In this document: one piece after another, positions 8,965 to 17,340 of the stretch | How the letters are laid out: the number at the start of each line of letters is the position of its first letter | How positions within the stretch are numbered: the first letter of the stretch is position 1 | Origin: Gnetum montanum | Taxonomy: Eukaryota; Streptophyta; Gnetopsida; Gnetales; Gnetaceae | NCBI GenBank assembly: GCA_015680685.1 | Contig: MNCI01021501.1 | Span: forward strand, 478,758-501,947 | Length of the DNA stretch: 23,190 nucleotides | Reading direction: 5' to 3' | The notes under the pieces: model-generated | What the model was told of the DNA's origin: nothing | Databases searched by the model: none | Seen by the model: the letters and a program-made list of their open reading frames with translations, nothing else | Program-made: the position numbers and the translations under genes

Positions 8965-9985
8965 TACTTATACTTGTAGATGACAAGCTTCAATGGGATC
9001 CTTCTAAGGCTACTCATATTGACACTCTCCCTGAATTGCCAAGAAATGTTGAACAAGTCCCTAGAAAGATTTACGATGCAGTTTCTGGTTGCGTCATACA
9101 AAATGCTAAGTCCCTTTGGACTTGTAGGCATTCAATTGAGTACCTATGGGATGAGGTGCACTCATTGAAGGAAACATTGGTGAAGAAGAGAGAGGAGAAG
9201 AGGGATCTTCAATCTCATTATGATTTTGCTACTGCTAAGCTATCTGGTGATAGTACTCGGCGCACGTCTAAGGTCACCTATGCACGATACTGGACAGTTT
9301 TGAATAGCAAAGTTCAGGTGACACAGGATTTAGCTAAACAATGGGCACAAATGGATTTATTAAATAGGAAATGCCACGATTGAAAATCTTTCACTTCTAA
9401 GGTATGCAAATGGGGTCACGATCAAAAGGATCATAAGCACCAGTACAAAAAATGGTTAAAGGAGAAATCAATTGAACATCGCTGGAAGGAAATGTTCATT
9501 GATGGACTAGGCTTACATCCTGCTTATGATAGGTTTTCCGAGTGCACTGAACTGGAGGGGTCTTTCAAGAGAACCATTACCACCACTTTTGGGGAGGCTT
9601 CGATAGGTATGTTCTCTCTTGAGCACCCTGCTTGGACCTTAGTGGACAAGGGTAAAACCTTGGCCAGTATTGACCTTGGTCTAGAGGAGGATTAGGCAAA
9701 TGTACCCAAGCAGGAGATTTTACAATGCTTGGAGGCTAGCCTAAGACCCTCTTCACTTGTGAGTGTTTTATTATGGTGCTTACTTTTGTATGGTTTTATT
9801 GTTTTTAGTGTTAGTGTTATTATTCTTCCAAGTTTTGTATTCATAAGTTGCTTTGCTATGCTTACTTGTTTGTTTGTTTTTTTTCTGTTGTAGGGACATA
9901 GTAATGATGAGGATGGCCCCAGTGGAGCGGGAGCAGATGATGTGGAGGATCTTGGAGGCCAGCCCCCTCCTAGTACTAATGTGTG
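8965..9985 (+). pseudogene. Exons 7 and 8 of the antisense gene: coiled coil and acidic tail
   Basis: Exon 7 (8965-9758) begins LILVDDKLQWDPSK, has a heptad-like segment (SIEYLWDEVHSLKETLVKKR, then EEKRDLQSHYDFATAKL), and a basic segment rich in His/Lys/Trp (KWGHDQKDHKHQYKKWLKEK) before HPAWTLVDKGKTLASIDLGL. TGA at 9381 and TAG at 9693 interrupt it without loss of frame. The donor is CACTT|GTGAGT at 9759 and the acceptor TTCTGTTGTAG at 9892. Exon 8 (9893-9985) gives an acidic Gly/Pro tail (GPSGAGADDVEDLGGQPPPS) and a natural TGA. The TGTAATGATATGG-type sequence 60 bp later looks like a 3' UTR. Confidence 0.68.
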
Positions 9986-10124
9986 AGCTAACTTTTAGTC
10001 TAGCTTAGCTATCGAATGTTTTGGATTTTTGATGTCTAATGGAAATGTATGGGGATAGATGTAATGATATGGATTTAATTGTGGCATAATGTGTTGGCAT
10101 TCTACTGCCATGTTGACATTCAAC

Positions 10125-10157
<33 letters not shown>

Positions 10158-10396
10158 TTATATATTTATATTTTTCCTTTTTTTGTCATTTTTTCTATTT
10201 TCTCAGGTATATTGTGAACATATGCAAGTAGCTAAATGTAAAATGAGATTCCAAAATGTAGAACGAAACATAAGGCAAATATTTGTAAAAGGAAAAGTAA
10301 TGAGAATGCATGAATTTGAAATTGCAACTTATGACATGTAAATGAAAATTTGACATAACGTAACAAGAGTTTGTAAATTTGTAACATATTGAGCTC
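9986..10396. other. 3' flank of the antisense gene with (TA)n tract
   Basis: After the terminal TGA there is T-rich sequence that could be the 3' UTR, a (TA)n run at about 10123-10156 followed by TATATTTATATTTTTCC, and a unique AT-rich stretch to 10396. The (TA)n block parallels that at 4648-4700. No gene is seen; the minus-strand ORF at 10232-10504 crosses into the repeat array and has no protein-like content. Confidence 0.55.
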
Positions 10397-10650
10397 TAGT
10401 TTAAGGCCATTTTGGGCCATGCACATCAGTTTAGAGTCATGGTGGACCATTGTATTTGTGTTAAAAAAAGGAGGAATTACTAATTTTAGGCCATAATGGG
10501 CCAAAAGTGATAATAGTTTTAGGAGACTTAAAAGGAACCAACCATTTCTGATCGTGGCTAGTTTAACGTCATTGTAGACATTTGCTGTAGTTTAACGTCA
10601 TACCAAATGCTTGGTAGTTTAACATCATTTCGGATGCTTGGTAGTTTTCT
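10397..10650. repeat. AGTTTA-family tandem repeat, copy 3 (after protease)
   Basis: Degenerate units begin near 10397, 10428, 10481, 10514, 10559, 10588, 10615 and 10642. Spacing is 27-31 bp in the better-preserved right part, where TAGTTTAACGTCAT recurs. The left part carries the GGCCAT version seen at 4510-4565. In pol orientation it directly follows the protease open frame (which ends near 10655), so the coding sequence of element A dissolves into this array. Confidence 0.7.
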
Positions 10651-10654
10651 CTAG

Positions 10655-11030
10655 TTATTGAGTTGTTTTTTTATTCTTCGTAGTTTGACGTGAGGGGGTA
10701 GGACATGTAGGTATGATCTTATACTCCCCTTCCCCTCCATTGGAGATGTTAAAAGGTAGCTCCAACCAAGAGACGTTAGTGGGAATGGATCCTATGTCTA
10801 TGTCGTCCAATGCTTCCTTAGTTTTAGTAGGATCATGAGTTAATGTTTGGTTCATGTCTTGAAGTGTGCTCATGGTTTCTTGTTTAGGCTTAGAGAACTC
10901 AACCTCTAACCCTTGATCCATTCCCGAGTGTAAGGAAGTGATCGATGTTGTCGTGTCCCTGTGTATGATGATTTCACCACCCTCATAAGGTAGGTGGATT
11001 TCTTGATGGATTGGTGAGGATATGGCTCTA
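10655..11030 (-). pseudogene. Post-protease segment of element A gag-pro
   Basis: Minus-strand frame continuing from the protease. Around 10921-10655 it reads MDQGLEVEFSKPKQETMSTL, then DMNQTLTHDPTKTKEALDDI and IGSIPTNVSWLELPFN, and ends in a basic KNKKTTQ before the AGTTTA repeats. A linker of this acidic, Thr-rich kind is usual between protease and RT in Tat-type polyproteins. The continuation to RT is not found for another 6.3 kb. Confidence 0.65.
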
Positions 11031-11370
11031 AGCTAAGCTAACCAAGGTTGTCCTAGAATCAGATTGAACCCAGGCATTTCATCAACCACTACGAATTCAG
11101 CCAATGTGGGGAACTGGTCCCTTGCTACGAAATCCAAGGTAAGCATGCCTTTTACCACGACAAGAGAACAATTGAAGGATTTTAAAAAGGAAGTTGTTGT
11201 GGGTTGTATTTACTCTGTAAGACCCAGTTTTTCGATGACAGGAAAGGGTATTACGTTTTTTGTTGCACCATCATTGACATGCACCCTACGTATCTTGAAG
11301 TGGTTGACTTGTATTGTTATGAACATAGGGGTTGTAGTGACTTATCCAGTTTTCTCATCTTTCTTATTAT
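11031..11370 (-). pseudogene. Retropepsin-like aspartic protease of element A, active site lost
   Basis: This would cleave the Gag-Pol polyprotein. The minus strand shows HFKIRRVHVNDGATKNVIPF (about 11250-11305), LGLTE, CSLVVVKGMLTLDFVARDQF, AEFVVVDEMPGFNLILGQPW (about 11034-11100). The active-site box in this group usually reads VxVDGGA; here it is VHVNDGA, so the catalytic Asp is Asn. The later ILGQPWL motif, equivalent to the conserved ILG-xxWL of plant retropepsins, is intact. One TAA (GLTE*IQP) interrupts the frame. Assignment rests on the motif order and on position downstream of gag. Confidence 0.85.
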
Positions 11371-11689
11371 CATTGGCATGAAATTCTAGGGATGTGGGCC
11401 TCGATTCTTGAGGATGTGAGGATAGTATTGCATAGATGGATGGCTCATTTGCGAGAAGGTCCTCACTAACAGGAATCTAAGTCAACATATGCACAAGAGC
11501 TTCCCTATGTACTAGTGAGGTCATTACTAGATCGTATAGGCTTAAGGAGGTGTTCTTTTGTTTCAAGGCCTATGTGACTTGGGTTAATGCACTCACTAGA
11601 TCCCTACCACTTGGGATGCTCTTGTCTATGGAGACTTGGTCCATTTGACCCAGCATTCATATCTCTCATGGAGGGATTTTGGTGTTAGT

Positions 11690-13383
11690 AATTGGGGATG
11701 TTGAGTTTGTTGCCAGTACCTTTGTCTCGATGACTTGTGCTAGGCTCACTGGTGGATGGAACTAGAGGAACAACATTCAGCAGTATGGGCTTCGATGGTC
11801 CCAATTCATGCCCATGATGTTCTTTTTCTAGGCACTCTCTTGTTAGCCTGTCAGCAAGGCACTCTCGCAAGGGTCGTGGGGGAACTATAGGGGGTTGTGT
11901 GTCAGGGTGTTTTGGCACTTGGATCACAAAGGGAGTGGGTCGGTTTCCTAATGGTGTGGTTGCTACTATGATAGAAGGAGGTACACAAATGATGAATGGT
12001 TTTTGTGGTGGTGTAGGGAATGTGTGCATGATAAGAGGGGTTTGGGGAGGTGTTGAGATAGATGTAATTTCAAAAGGCCTATGAATTACAAAAGGTTTTC
12101 AAGGGATGTCTTGTCCATTCTCCACATGGATAGTGTTAATCACATATGGTGCATCCTTAGTATTGAGAGGATCCTTGTAGACCCCCATGGATTGGTTTTG
12201 GGGCTTTATTGTGTTTTCCTCATCAAATACTATTTCACCCCTATCAATCATGCACTATATATCTTATTTTAAGGTGAAATGGTAGTTAGTTCCGTGCCCA
12301 CACCATTGGTTATATTCACAAAACCTATCCAACCTAAAGCCTCTTGGAACAGGGGGCTCATTAGCTGTTGCTAAAGTTGGGTTTTTAGCCAACTCACAGA
12401 ATCGATCTTGTTTTTGGAATGCCACAGGGGACATTTGTTTGTGTTGGATTAACCCAACCCTTAGAAGTTGATCTAATAATTATGTTGGATTGTAGGGTGT
12501 GGTACATTTTAGTGAGCAGTTTGGTATTGTTGAATAGCTGGTGAAACCCACTACCCAGCCACAGGTTGTGAGGTGACACCTTGAACGTGTTGGGCTAAAG
12601 TAATCAAAGGTGCTCCATGGGTTTGTACTTGTGGTATGTATGGGTGGACGTGGAAGCTGGTATAACTAATGGCATCCCAATTACTTGGGGTCAGAAGATT
12701 GATCCTGAATTAGTTTGAGGAGGGGATTATTGACACTGCACTTATGGAGGTATGATGGAGATGGACGTATCAGATTGAATGTTGGGCATGGACAAGGTGG
12801 GAATGGAAGTGGGTACTCCCTATAGAGAAGCTAGTGCTTGAGTGTTTGTGGATAAAGGAGGAAGTATGGTTTCTTCTAGGAAAGGTTGGAATGATGGGTT
12901 TGTATGGGCATGAGGACTGATGATATGGTATGAATCCCCATGCTCAGATTGAGTTGCAAAGTCATCTTCCTCATCTCCACTCTGAGGCTCTATCAGAGGT
13001 GGCTGTAAGGTTTGATTCCTTACCATGAGAAGTTGAGATATGAGTCAATGATGGGGCTTGAAAAGGGGGATCATGTCAAATACTGAGGGAGTGAACTCAC
13101 GACCTACCTTGTAAATGAGCTCATAGTTTCACTTTGCTTATCTTTCTATGTAGTTGACAGGCAAGTTGGCTTGAATCTTCACACAAATGAAGTTATATTG
13201 TTTTGGTGTGAGGATTACGTACGTAGGGTCCTTACCCTATAGCCTAAGTGACTCTTGAGTTGAACCTTGAGGGTTTATCACTTCAATGTCAATTATGGGT
13301 TGTATCGCAATTATAGGGTTTGAGGTCTCGGCCCCAGAGTTAGAGATTTGTAGCATCACTACGTTGATCTGGGAAGATTCCAT
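11690..13383 (-). pseudogene. Gag-like ORF of element A, degenerate and apparently lacking the gag core
   Basis: The first ATG after the leader is at 13383 (MESSQINVVMLQISNSGAET) and follows the tandem repeat directly. The frame runs with TAG, TAA and TGA stops through NYELIYKVGREFTPSVFDM and LIEPQSGDEEDDFATQSEHG to about 12820. After frame changes it resumes with QDRFCELAKNPTLATANEPP, then FCEYNQWCGHGTNYHFTLK and MIDRGEIVFDEE (about 12230-12420), a zinc-knuckle-like motif whose last Cys is His. It ends in a Pro/Thr-rich region (11685-12029). No helical retrotransposon gag core is recognisable between 12820 and 12480, so this part is either deleted or very divergent. At least two frameshifts are present. 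Confidence 0.7.
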
Positions 13384-13403
13384 AGTAGTGTAAGTAAATT
13401 GGG

Positions 13404-13700
13404 CTTGACAAGCTGGGCGTGAGTAAGCTAGCTTGACAAGCTAGGCATGGGCGTGGTTAAGCTAGCATGACAAGCTAGGCATAAGTAAGCTAGCTTAACA
13501 AGCTGGGCGTGAGTAAGCTAGCTTGAAAAGCTGGACATGTGCATGGTTAAGCTAGCTTGACAAGCTAGGAATAAGTAAGCTAGCTTAACAAGCTGGGCAT
13601 GAGTAAGCTAGCTTGACAAGTTGGGGGTGAGTAAGCTAGCTCGACAAGCTAGGCATGGGCATGAGTAAGCTAGCTTGACAAGCTAGGTGTGAGCCAGGCA
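13404..13700. repeat. 28/34-bp tandem repeat in the leader of element A
   Basis: Units start with TAAGCTAGC at about 13424, 13458, 13486, 13514, 13548, 13576, 13604, 13632 and 13666. Spacing is 34, 28, 28, 34, 28, 28, 28, 34. The basic unit is approximately TAAGCTAGCTTGACAAGCTA plus GGCGTGAG; the long unit carries six extra bases (GGGCGTGG or GTGCATGG type). AAGCTAGCTT is palindromic and pairs with CAAGCTAG/CTAGCTTG in the same unit, so the transcript could fold into repeated hairpins. It lies between the primer-binding-like site and the gag start. Confidence 0.88.
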
Positions 13701-14020
13701 AGATGTAGGTTGCAAGTACTAAGAGGAGCTTACTGTGATCGGTCAATGGTGGTGGTGGGAATGTTACTTGGTAGGTTGTCTATGAAGTAGCTTGTTTGAG
13801 CAGTGTGTGTATGCTATTTGGGTTTTGATGATGCAGTTGCAAAGCTTTGAAGCGCTAGGTGTAACGTAAGAGTTTTACTGGGTTGTTCGCCTAATTAATT
13901 TAGCATGAGAAAACTAGGGTGGGCTTGAGCAAGTTGGGCTTCAGTTTCAGCACCTGGTCTACGCAGCGTTTAACAAGTAGTGTGATCAACGTTTTGACAG
14001 ATGGTAAACAAGTTAGGCCC
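13701..14020. other. Leader of element A, no gene seen
   Basis: Unique non-coding sequence between the tandem repeat and the LTR-proximal site. It holds scattered copies of the GCATGAG/GGGCTTGAGCAAG words (about 13900-13945) but no ORF with protein-like content. Confidence 0.5.
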
Positions 14021-14035
14021 TCCTTCTAGTGCCAA
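14021..14035 (-). other. Candidate primer-binding site of element A
   Basis: Immediately inside the LTR end (...GGTCAACACA on the minus strand) the sequence reads ATAAATTGGCACTAGAAGGAGG. TGGCACTAG... directly downstream of a TG...CA LTR is what a plant gypsy tRNA primer-binding site looks like. I have not matched it to a specific tRNA. Confidence 0.5.
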
Positions 14036-14556
14036 TTTATTGTGTTGACCAAAATCTTCGACGTGAGGTTAGAAGGGAAAAACAAATGCTGAAAGATTTC
14101 CGGAGAGACACACCTGACCCTACATTCGTGTGAGGGCAAGTTGGAAAAGAAAATGAACACAGAGTACCTTGGATGATCTACACGTAAATCAACCAAGGAC
14201 TTCCTTGAGCGTAAGCTATGTTCTACGCTGGGGTTATCATAACTAGTGATGTACAAAATGTAAACAAAGCATGACTGCGACAACGTATGCAGAAAGCGTA
14301 AAATAGATAAAAACAGAGCAAACAATGTAATGTAAGGAAATAATGAACTGTATTGTATTACTTAACAAGAATGTGCACCGATCAAAGTGTAGTTGCGTAT
14401 GTGGAAGGAAAGTCAAGCACTAAGCCCCAGAGTGATGTGTTTACAGGTGCTTGGATTAGGAGTCACATGCGCCCGAGTGTCTAAAGTTGCCAGTCAATGC
14501 TCCCTAAGCCGGCCACCTTCAAAATTGCCAACCCCATTTATGTGAATGGATGAGGT

Positions 14557-14566
14557 ATTTATAAGG
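14557..14566 (-). promoter_or_regulatory. TATA box in the element A LTR
   Basis: The minus strand reads CCTTATAAATACC, a good plant TATA box. Transcription from about 30 bp downstream would leave roughly 490 nt of R-U5 before the LTR end at 14041, then the leader and gag, all in the right order. Confidence 0.6.
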
Positions 14567-15029
14567 TTTGGCTAGGCTCGGGTGTGCAATTCATGGATGG
14601 AATTAATAGCTAAGAGATGAGAGGAAAACGGATCATGTGACACGTGTTTGATGGAGAGCTGTGTGTGAATTGGACATGCGTAGGCAAGTTACGTTCTTGA
14701 CCGGATGCACTATATCTTACAGCGTGTGTTGGCTTACACAAGCTAGCTTATGCCCATAGAAGCAGATGCAATTTGGAGTGTAAGAGCTTAACAAGCTCAC
14801 AAATGGTGAAAATTTACAAAAATGATAGTGTACAACAAGAGAAATTGACTTCGACTCACTTGGAACTTCTCAATCCATGGATTGACTACTACAAGATGCT
14901 GATGTGAGTGGTTTTGTGGCTGTTTGAGGCATTTCTATTTCACAAAAGCTTCCAGCGTGAGTTTATTTTGTCTTGGCATGTCTTCAACATGTGTTTGGCA
15001 TGCTTTTGACCAAGGGTGATTAGTATTCA

Positions 15030-15600
15030 TGCTGTACTCATGCTGCTAGCGTGACCTCAGTGTGACTTAATGAAAATGACACATTTCGCAGTAATTTTTG
15101 ATCTTTGAAGCTTGTTCTTTGAGTGCAACAATTGCCTGGCTATGATTGACCCTGAGAGTGAACTGCATGTTGAAAAATAAGCTTGGGTGTGTCTTGATTT
15201 GAGCCACTTTTGGTAGCTTATGTTGGACTCATGTTATCAGCGTGAGCTTAGTGTGAGTGACAACATTTTGTGATTTTGGACCTGAAGTCTGGAATTCTGG
15301 AGGCTGGGACTTGAAGTAGTCATCAATGGACCTTGAGGATGACTTGCACGTTCGAACTTAGACTATTTTAACTTGTTTTTAAGGCTCTTGGACTCGCTCA
15401 CGCTATACTCATGCTGCCAGCATGACCTTAGCATGACCTCAACATGACCTTAGCATGACCTGGGAAAATTTGTGCAATCTGGCCTGAAATCTGAACTCTC
15501 GAATGCTGAAACTTGAAGTGGACAACAATGACCCTATGAAAATGACTTGCACCCTCAGATTGAACCATCTTTGACTTGATCTTAAAGTCGTTGGATTTTC
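15030..15600. repeat. Three-copy degenerate repeat of about 180-190 bp in the LTR U3
   Basis: Three modules each start with an ACTCATG(C/T)T(G/A) block followed by CAGCGTGA-type words (about 15036, 15227 and 15406). They share further landmarks in the same order: a TTTGTG/TTTTTGAT stretch, CTGAAGTCTG/CTGAAATCTG, CTTGAAGT, ACC(C/T)T(G/A), ATGACTTGCA and TTGA or TTTAACTTG. Copies 2 and 3 match best. In the third module AGCATGACCT is itself repeated four times (15419-15462). U3 repeats of this size usually contribute to promoter strength. Confidence 0.65.
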
Positions 15601-15928
15601 TCACGTTGAGGGTAGGCCTAGCATAAGTAAGCCTAGATTGACAAGCCTAGCATGAGTTCCATGCCTTAGTCAAATTTTTGCCTCTCGAAAGCTCAAAAGG
15701 CTTTGAGTTGTTCTTGTTTCATAGTGCTAGGTTGAAATTAGTGGCATTTCACATGGGTGCATGTCTTTCCAGTGGGACCCCCTAGAATAGCATTGGATTT
15801 TTGAGTGCCTTTTGATTACTCTTACTCCCATTTTAAGTTAGATCTACAAGGATTTGAGTACAACCATGCTGCATGATAACTCTCACAGACGTCACCAAAG
15901 AGAATCCGCAAGTCCACTTGATGTCACA

Positions 15929-16312
15929 CCCTAATCATTCCCTCTTGATCCATCCTTCTTCATTCTAGGTACAATGAACACAAAATTAATTTTAAGTTTT
16001 AAGAATGTCAAGAATATCACTATACCCTCGAATAGAACTTCTTATTTGTAGAATGGATGAGTGGGTGTAATGGGCTCACTGTCCAAATAATTGATCACTC
16101 AAGACTCAATACCATAGAACACACCTCAACCAATGAGCCACATGAGTGTTTTATTCATAGATGAGATTACTTATAAAAATATAAAAAGACAAAAATACAA
16201 AAAGATAAAACAAGAAATTGAAAAATAAAAAATTGGAAAATAAAAAATTGTAAAATTAAAGAAAATGAAAAATATTTATTAATCTTGCTTGTTATTAGAA
16301 TAGGGGATATCC
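15929..16312. other. Sequence right of the element A LTR, with A-rich tract; no gene
   Basis: If the LTR ends near 15928 this is the DNA that element A inserted into. About 16165-16275 is strongly A-rich (ATAAAAA, GAAAAATAAAAAATTG words). Nothing coding is seen until the minus-strand pseudogene whose frame ends at 16313. Confidence 0.45.
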
Positions 16313-17340
16313 CCCATAACTAAATAGTTGAGCATGGAGAGGATTAACAAATGAAAGATGAGGATCCTTGCATGTTGGAAATATCAAAACTTGGTCATAC
16401 TTACCCCATTGGGGTTCACACACCTGATTATAGTAAGCATAGTGGGGCAATTTATAAGATGTGGTTCTTAGGTAAAGAGTTGACCCACTATGATACTTGA
16501 GATCGTAAGATGGTATGCAAGGATCAGGATGTCACCCTCCATGGCTATATTCATTGGTCCATATGGTTGTTGGAGTGTTAATTGGTGGCCCTGATGAAGT
16601 GACACGAGGCGTTGGGTTTGAGGAGAAGGATGCACCACAGTGTTGGAATTGTGCTAACTTGGAGAATGTAGTGGCCTTGGAACTATGTTGTGCCTTCCTA
16701 TGGTCATGTCTAAAGAAGGGATGCCTTTGATGTTGAGGAGGTCTCTCACTGCTATTGGCAATAGTAGCACAAGTAACGTTCGTGAGTTGTTGCTGTGGTG
16801 CAGACATTTTAGGAATAGTTTGTGGCGATGTAGAAGGAGGGAAAGGATGAGAATGTTGAAAATTAGGAGAGTGTAAGGTCCACAAGGCGGTGGTTGTGTT
16901 CAGGACATGGGTTGATAGTATTGAGGAGAATGATAATGTAGCGAGATAGAGTATGTTGACCCAGTTGGGGAAATAGGATGTTGGACTAGATAAGCATTTG
17001 GATTTGGATGATACGAAGGGTGTCTATAGTTTAGGGATGGCTTCCCTCACGACTGGGATTGTTGCCACTGTGATCAAACATAGTATCTTTGTATGAACTC
17101 TGGGTGTAACGTGCTTCCCCATTGCTCATATAAATGTAACAAGATTGGGCATTGGCCCTTGGGGTGATTGTACAGGAAAATGTTGCATTCATACGTATGA
17201 TTGGTAGTTGAGCTCTTGTTTTCCTCATCCCTTATTTTCAGTTGTCTAATGATATTTTTTCCTGCTTCTCAGATTGTCAAAACTCTATCTCCAATAATAT
17301 TGATATATTCCCCACACTTTTTATGCATCCATTCCAGCAT
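16313..17340 (-). pseudogene. Unidentified Pro/Tyr/Gln/His-rich minus-strand ORF, broken
   Basis: Reading the minus strand from 17340, one frame gives MLEWMHKKCGEYINIIGDRV, EAGKNIIRQLKIRDEENKSS, ILLHLYEQWGSTLHPEFIQR and then a low-complexity stretch NYRHPSYHPNPNAYLVQHPI to about 16900, with four TGA stops. After a frameshift near 16880 it continues as SPNFQHSHPFPPSTSPQTIP, NSSERPPQHQRHPFF, SSGPPINTPTTIW and LPHYAYYNQVCEPQWGKYDQ, and ends at FSYGGYPLF with TAA at 16313. The text looks protein-like and disordered in its second half; I do not recognise the family. It might be the tail of a retroelement gag. Its upstream end stops exactly at the 5' end of element B, so B probably inserted into it. 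Confidence 0.5.

Larger units (their letters stand above)
5072..9985 (+). pseudogene. Eight-exon gene antisense to pol, decayed by point stops; function unknown
   Basis: I read this as one spliced gene with exons 5072-5194, 6221-6687, 6777-7048, 7143-8186, 8293-8559, 8639-8875, 8965-9758 and 9893-9985. All seven introns begin GT and end AG, and all junctions keep one frame (intron phases 0, 2, 1, 1, 1, 1, 0). The total is 3,297 nt or 1,099 codons including the final TGA. Except for intron 1 (1,026 bp) the introns are 79-134 bp, typical of plants. The frame has ten premature stops (6302, 6889, 7238, 7643, 7829, 7895, 8379, 8761, 9381, 9693), all TAG or TGA, and no exon frameshift. The predicted protein has a basic N-terminus, hydrophobic exon 2, a folded-looking core in exons 3-4, acidic linkers, a coiled coil in exon 7 and an acidic Gly/Pro tail. 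I do not recognise the family. It lies between protease and RT of element A, in the opposite direction. It could be an antisense accessory ORF, a captured host gene or a nested element. Confidence 0.72.
14041..15928 (-). repeat. Putative 5' LTR of element A
   Basis: The proposed LTR runs TGTGTTGACC...GATGTCACA on the plus strand, that is TGTGACATC...GGTCAACACA on the minus strand, giving TGTG/CACA termini. It is oriented as the 5' LTR for the minus-strand gag-pol. It contains a minus-strand TATA box at 14557-14566 and a repeated block (15030-15600) where U3 enhancers would lie. The inner boundary is supported by the adjacent primer-binding-like site. The outer boundary (15928) is a guess from the terminal sequence, because the second LTR is not in the window and target-site duplication cannot be checked. 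A minus-strand ORF at 14026-14325 is not credible as a gene. Confidence 0.55.

Noticed and set aside
7238-9695. Reading TAG/TGA in the antisense gene as recoded codons
   Set aside because: No plant precedent, and the gypsy frames beside it show the same C-to-T type stops together with frameshifts, so ordinary decay is the simpler explanation.
11064-11389. Two overlapping plus-strand ORFs at the protease
   Set aside because: The opposite strand encodes recognisable protease motifs (ILGQPWL, VND-GA box); the plus-strand ORFs are shadows.
14026-14325. Minus-strand ORF of 99 codons at the LTR edge
   Set aside because: It spans the LTR terminus and primer-binding-like site, and its text is not protein-like.
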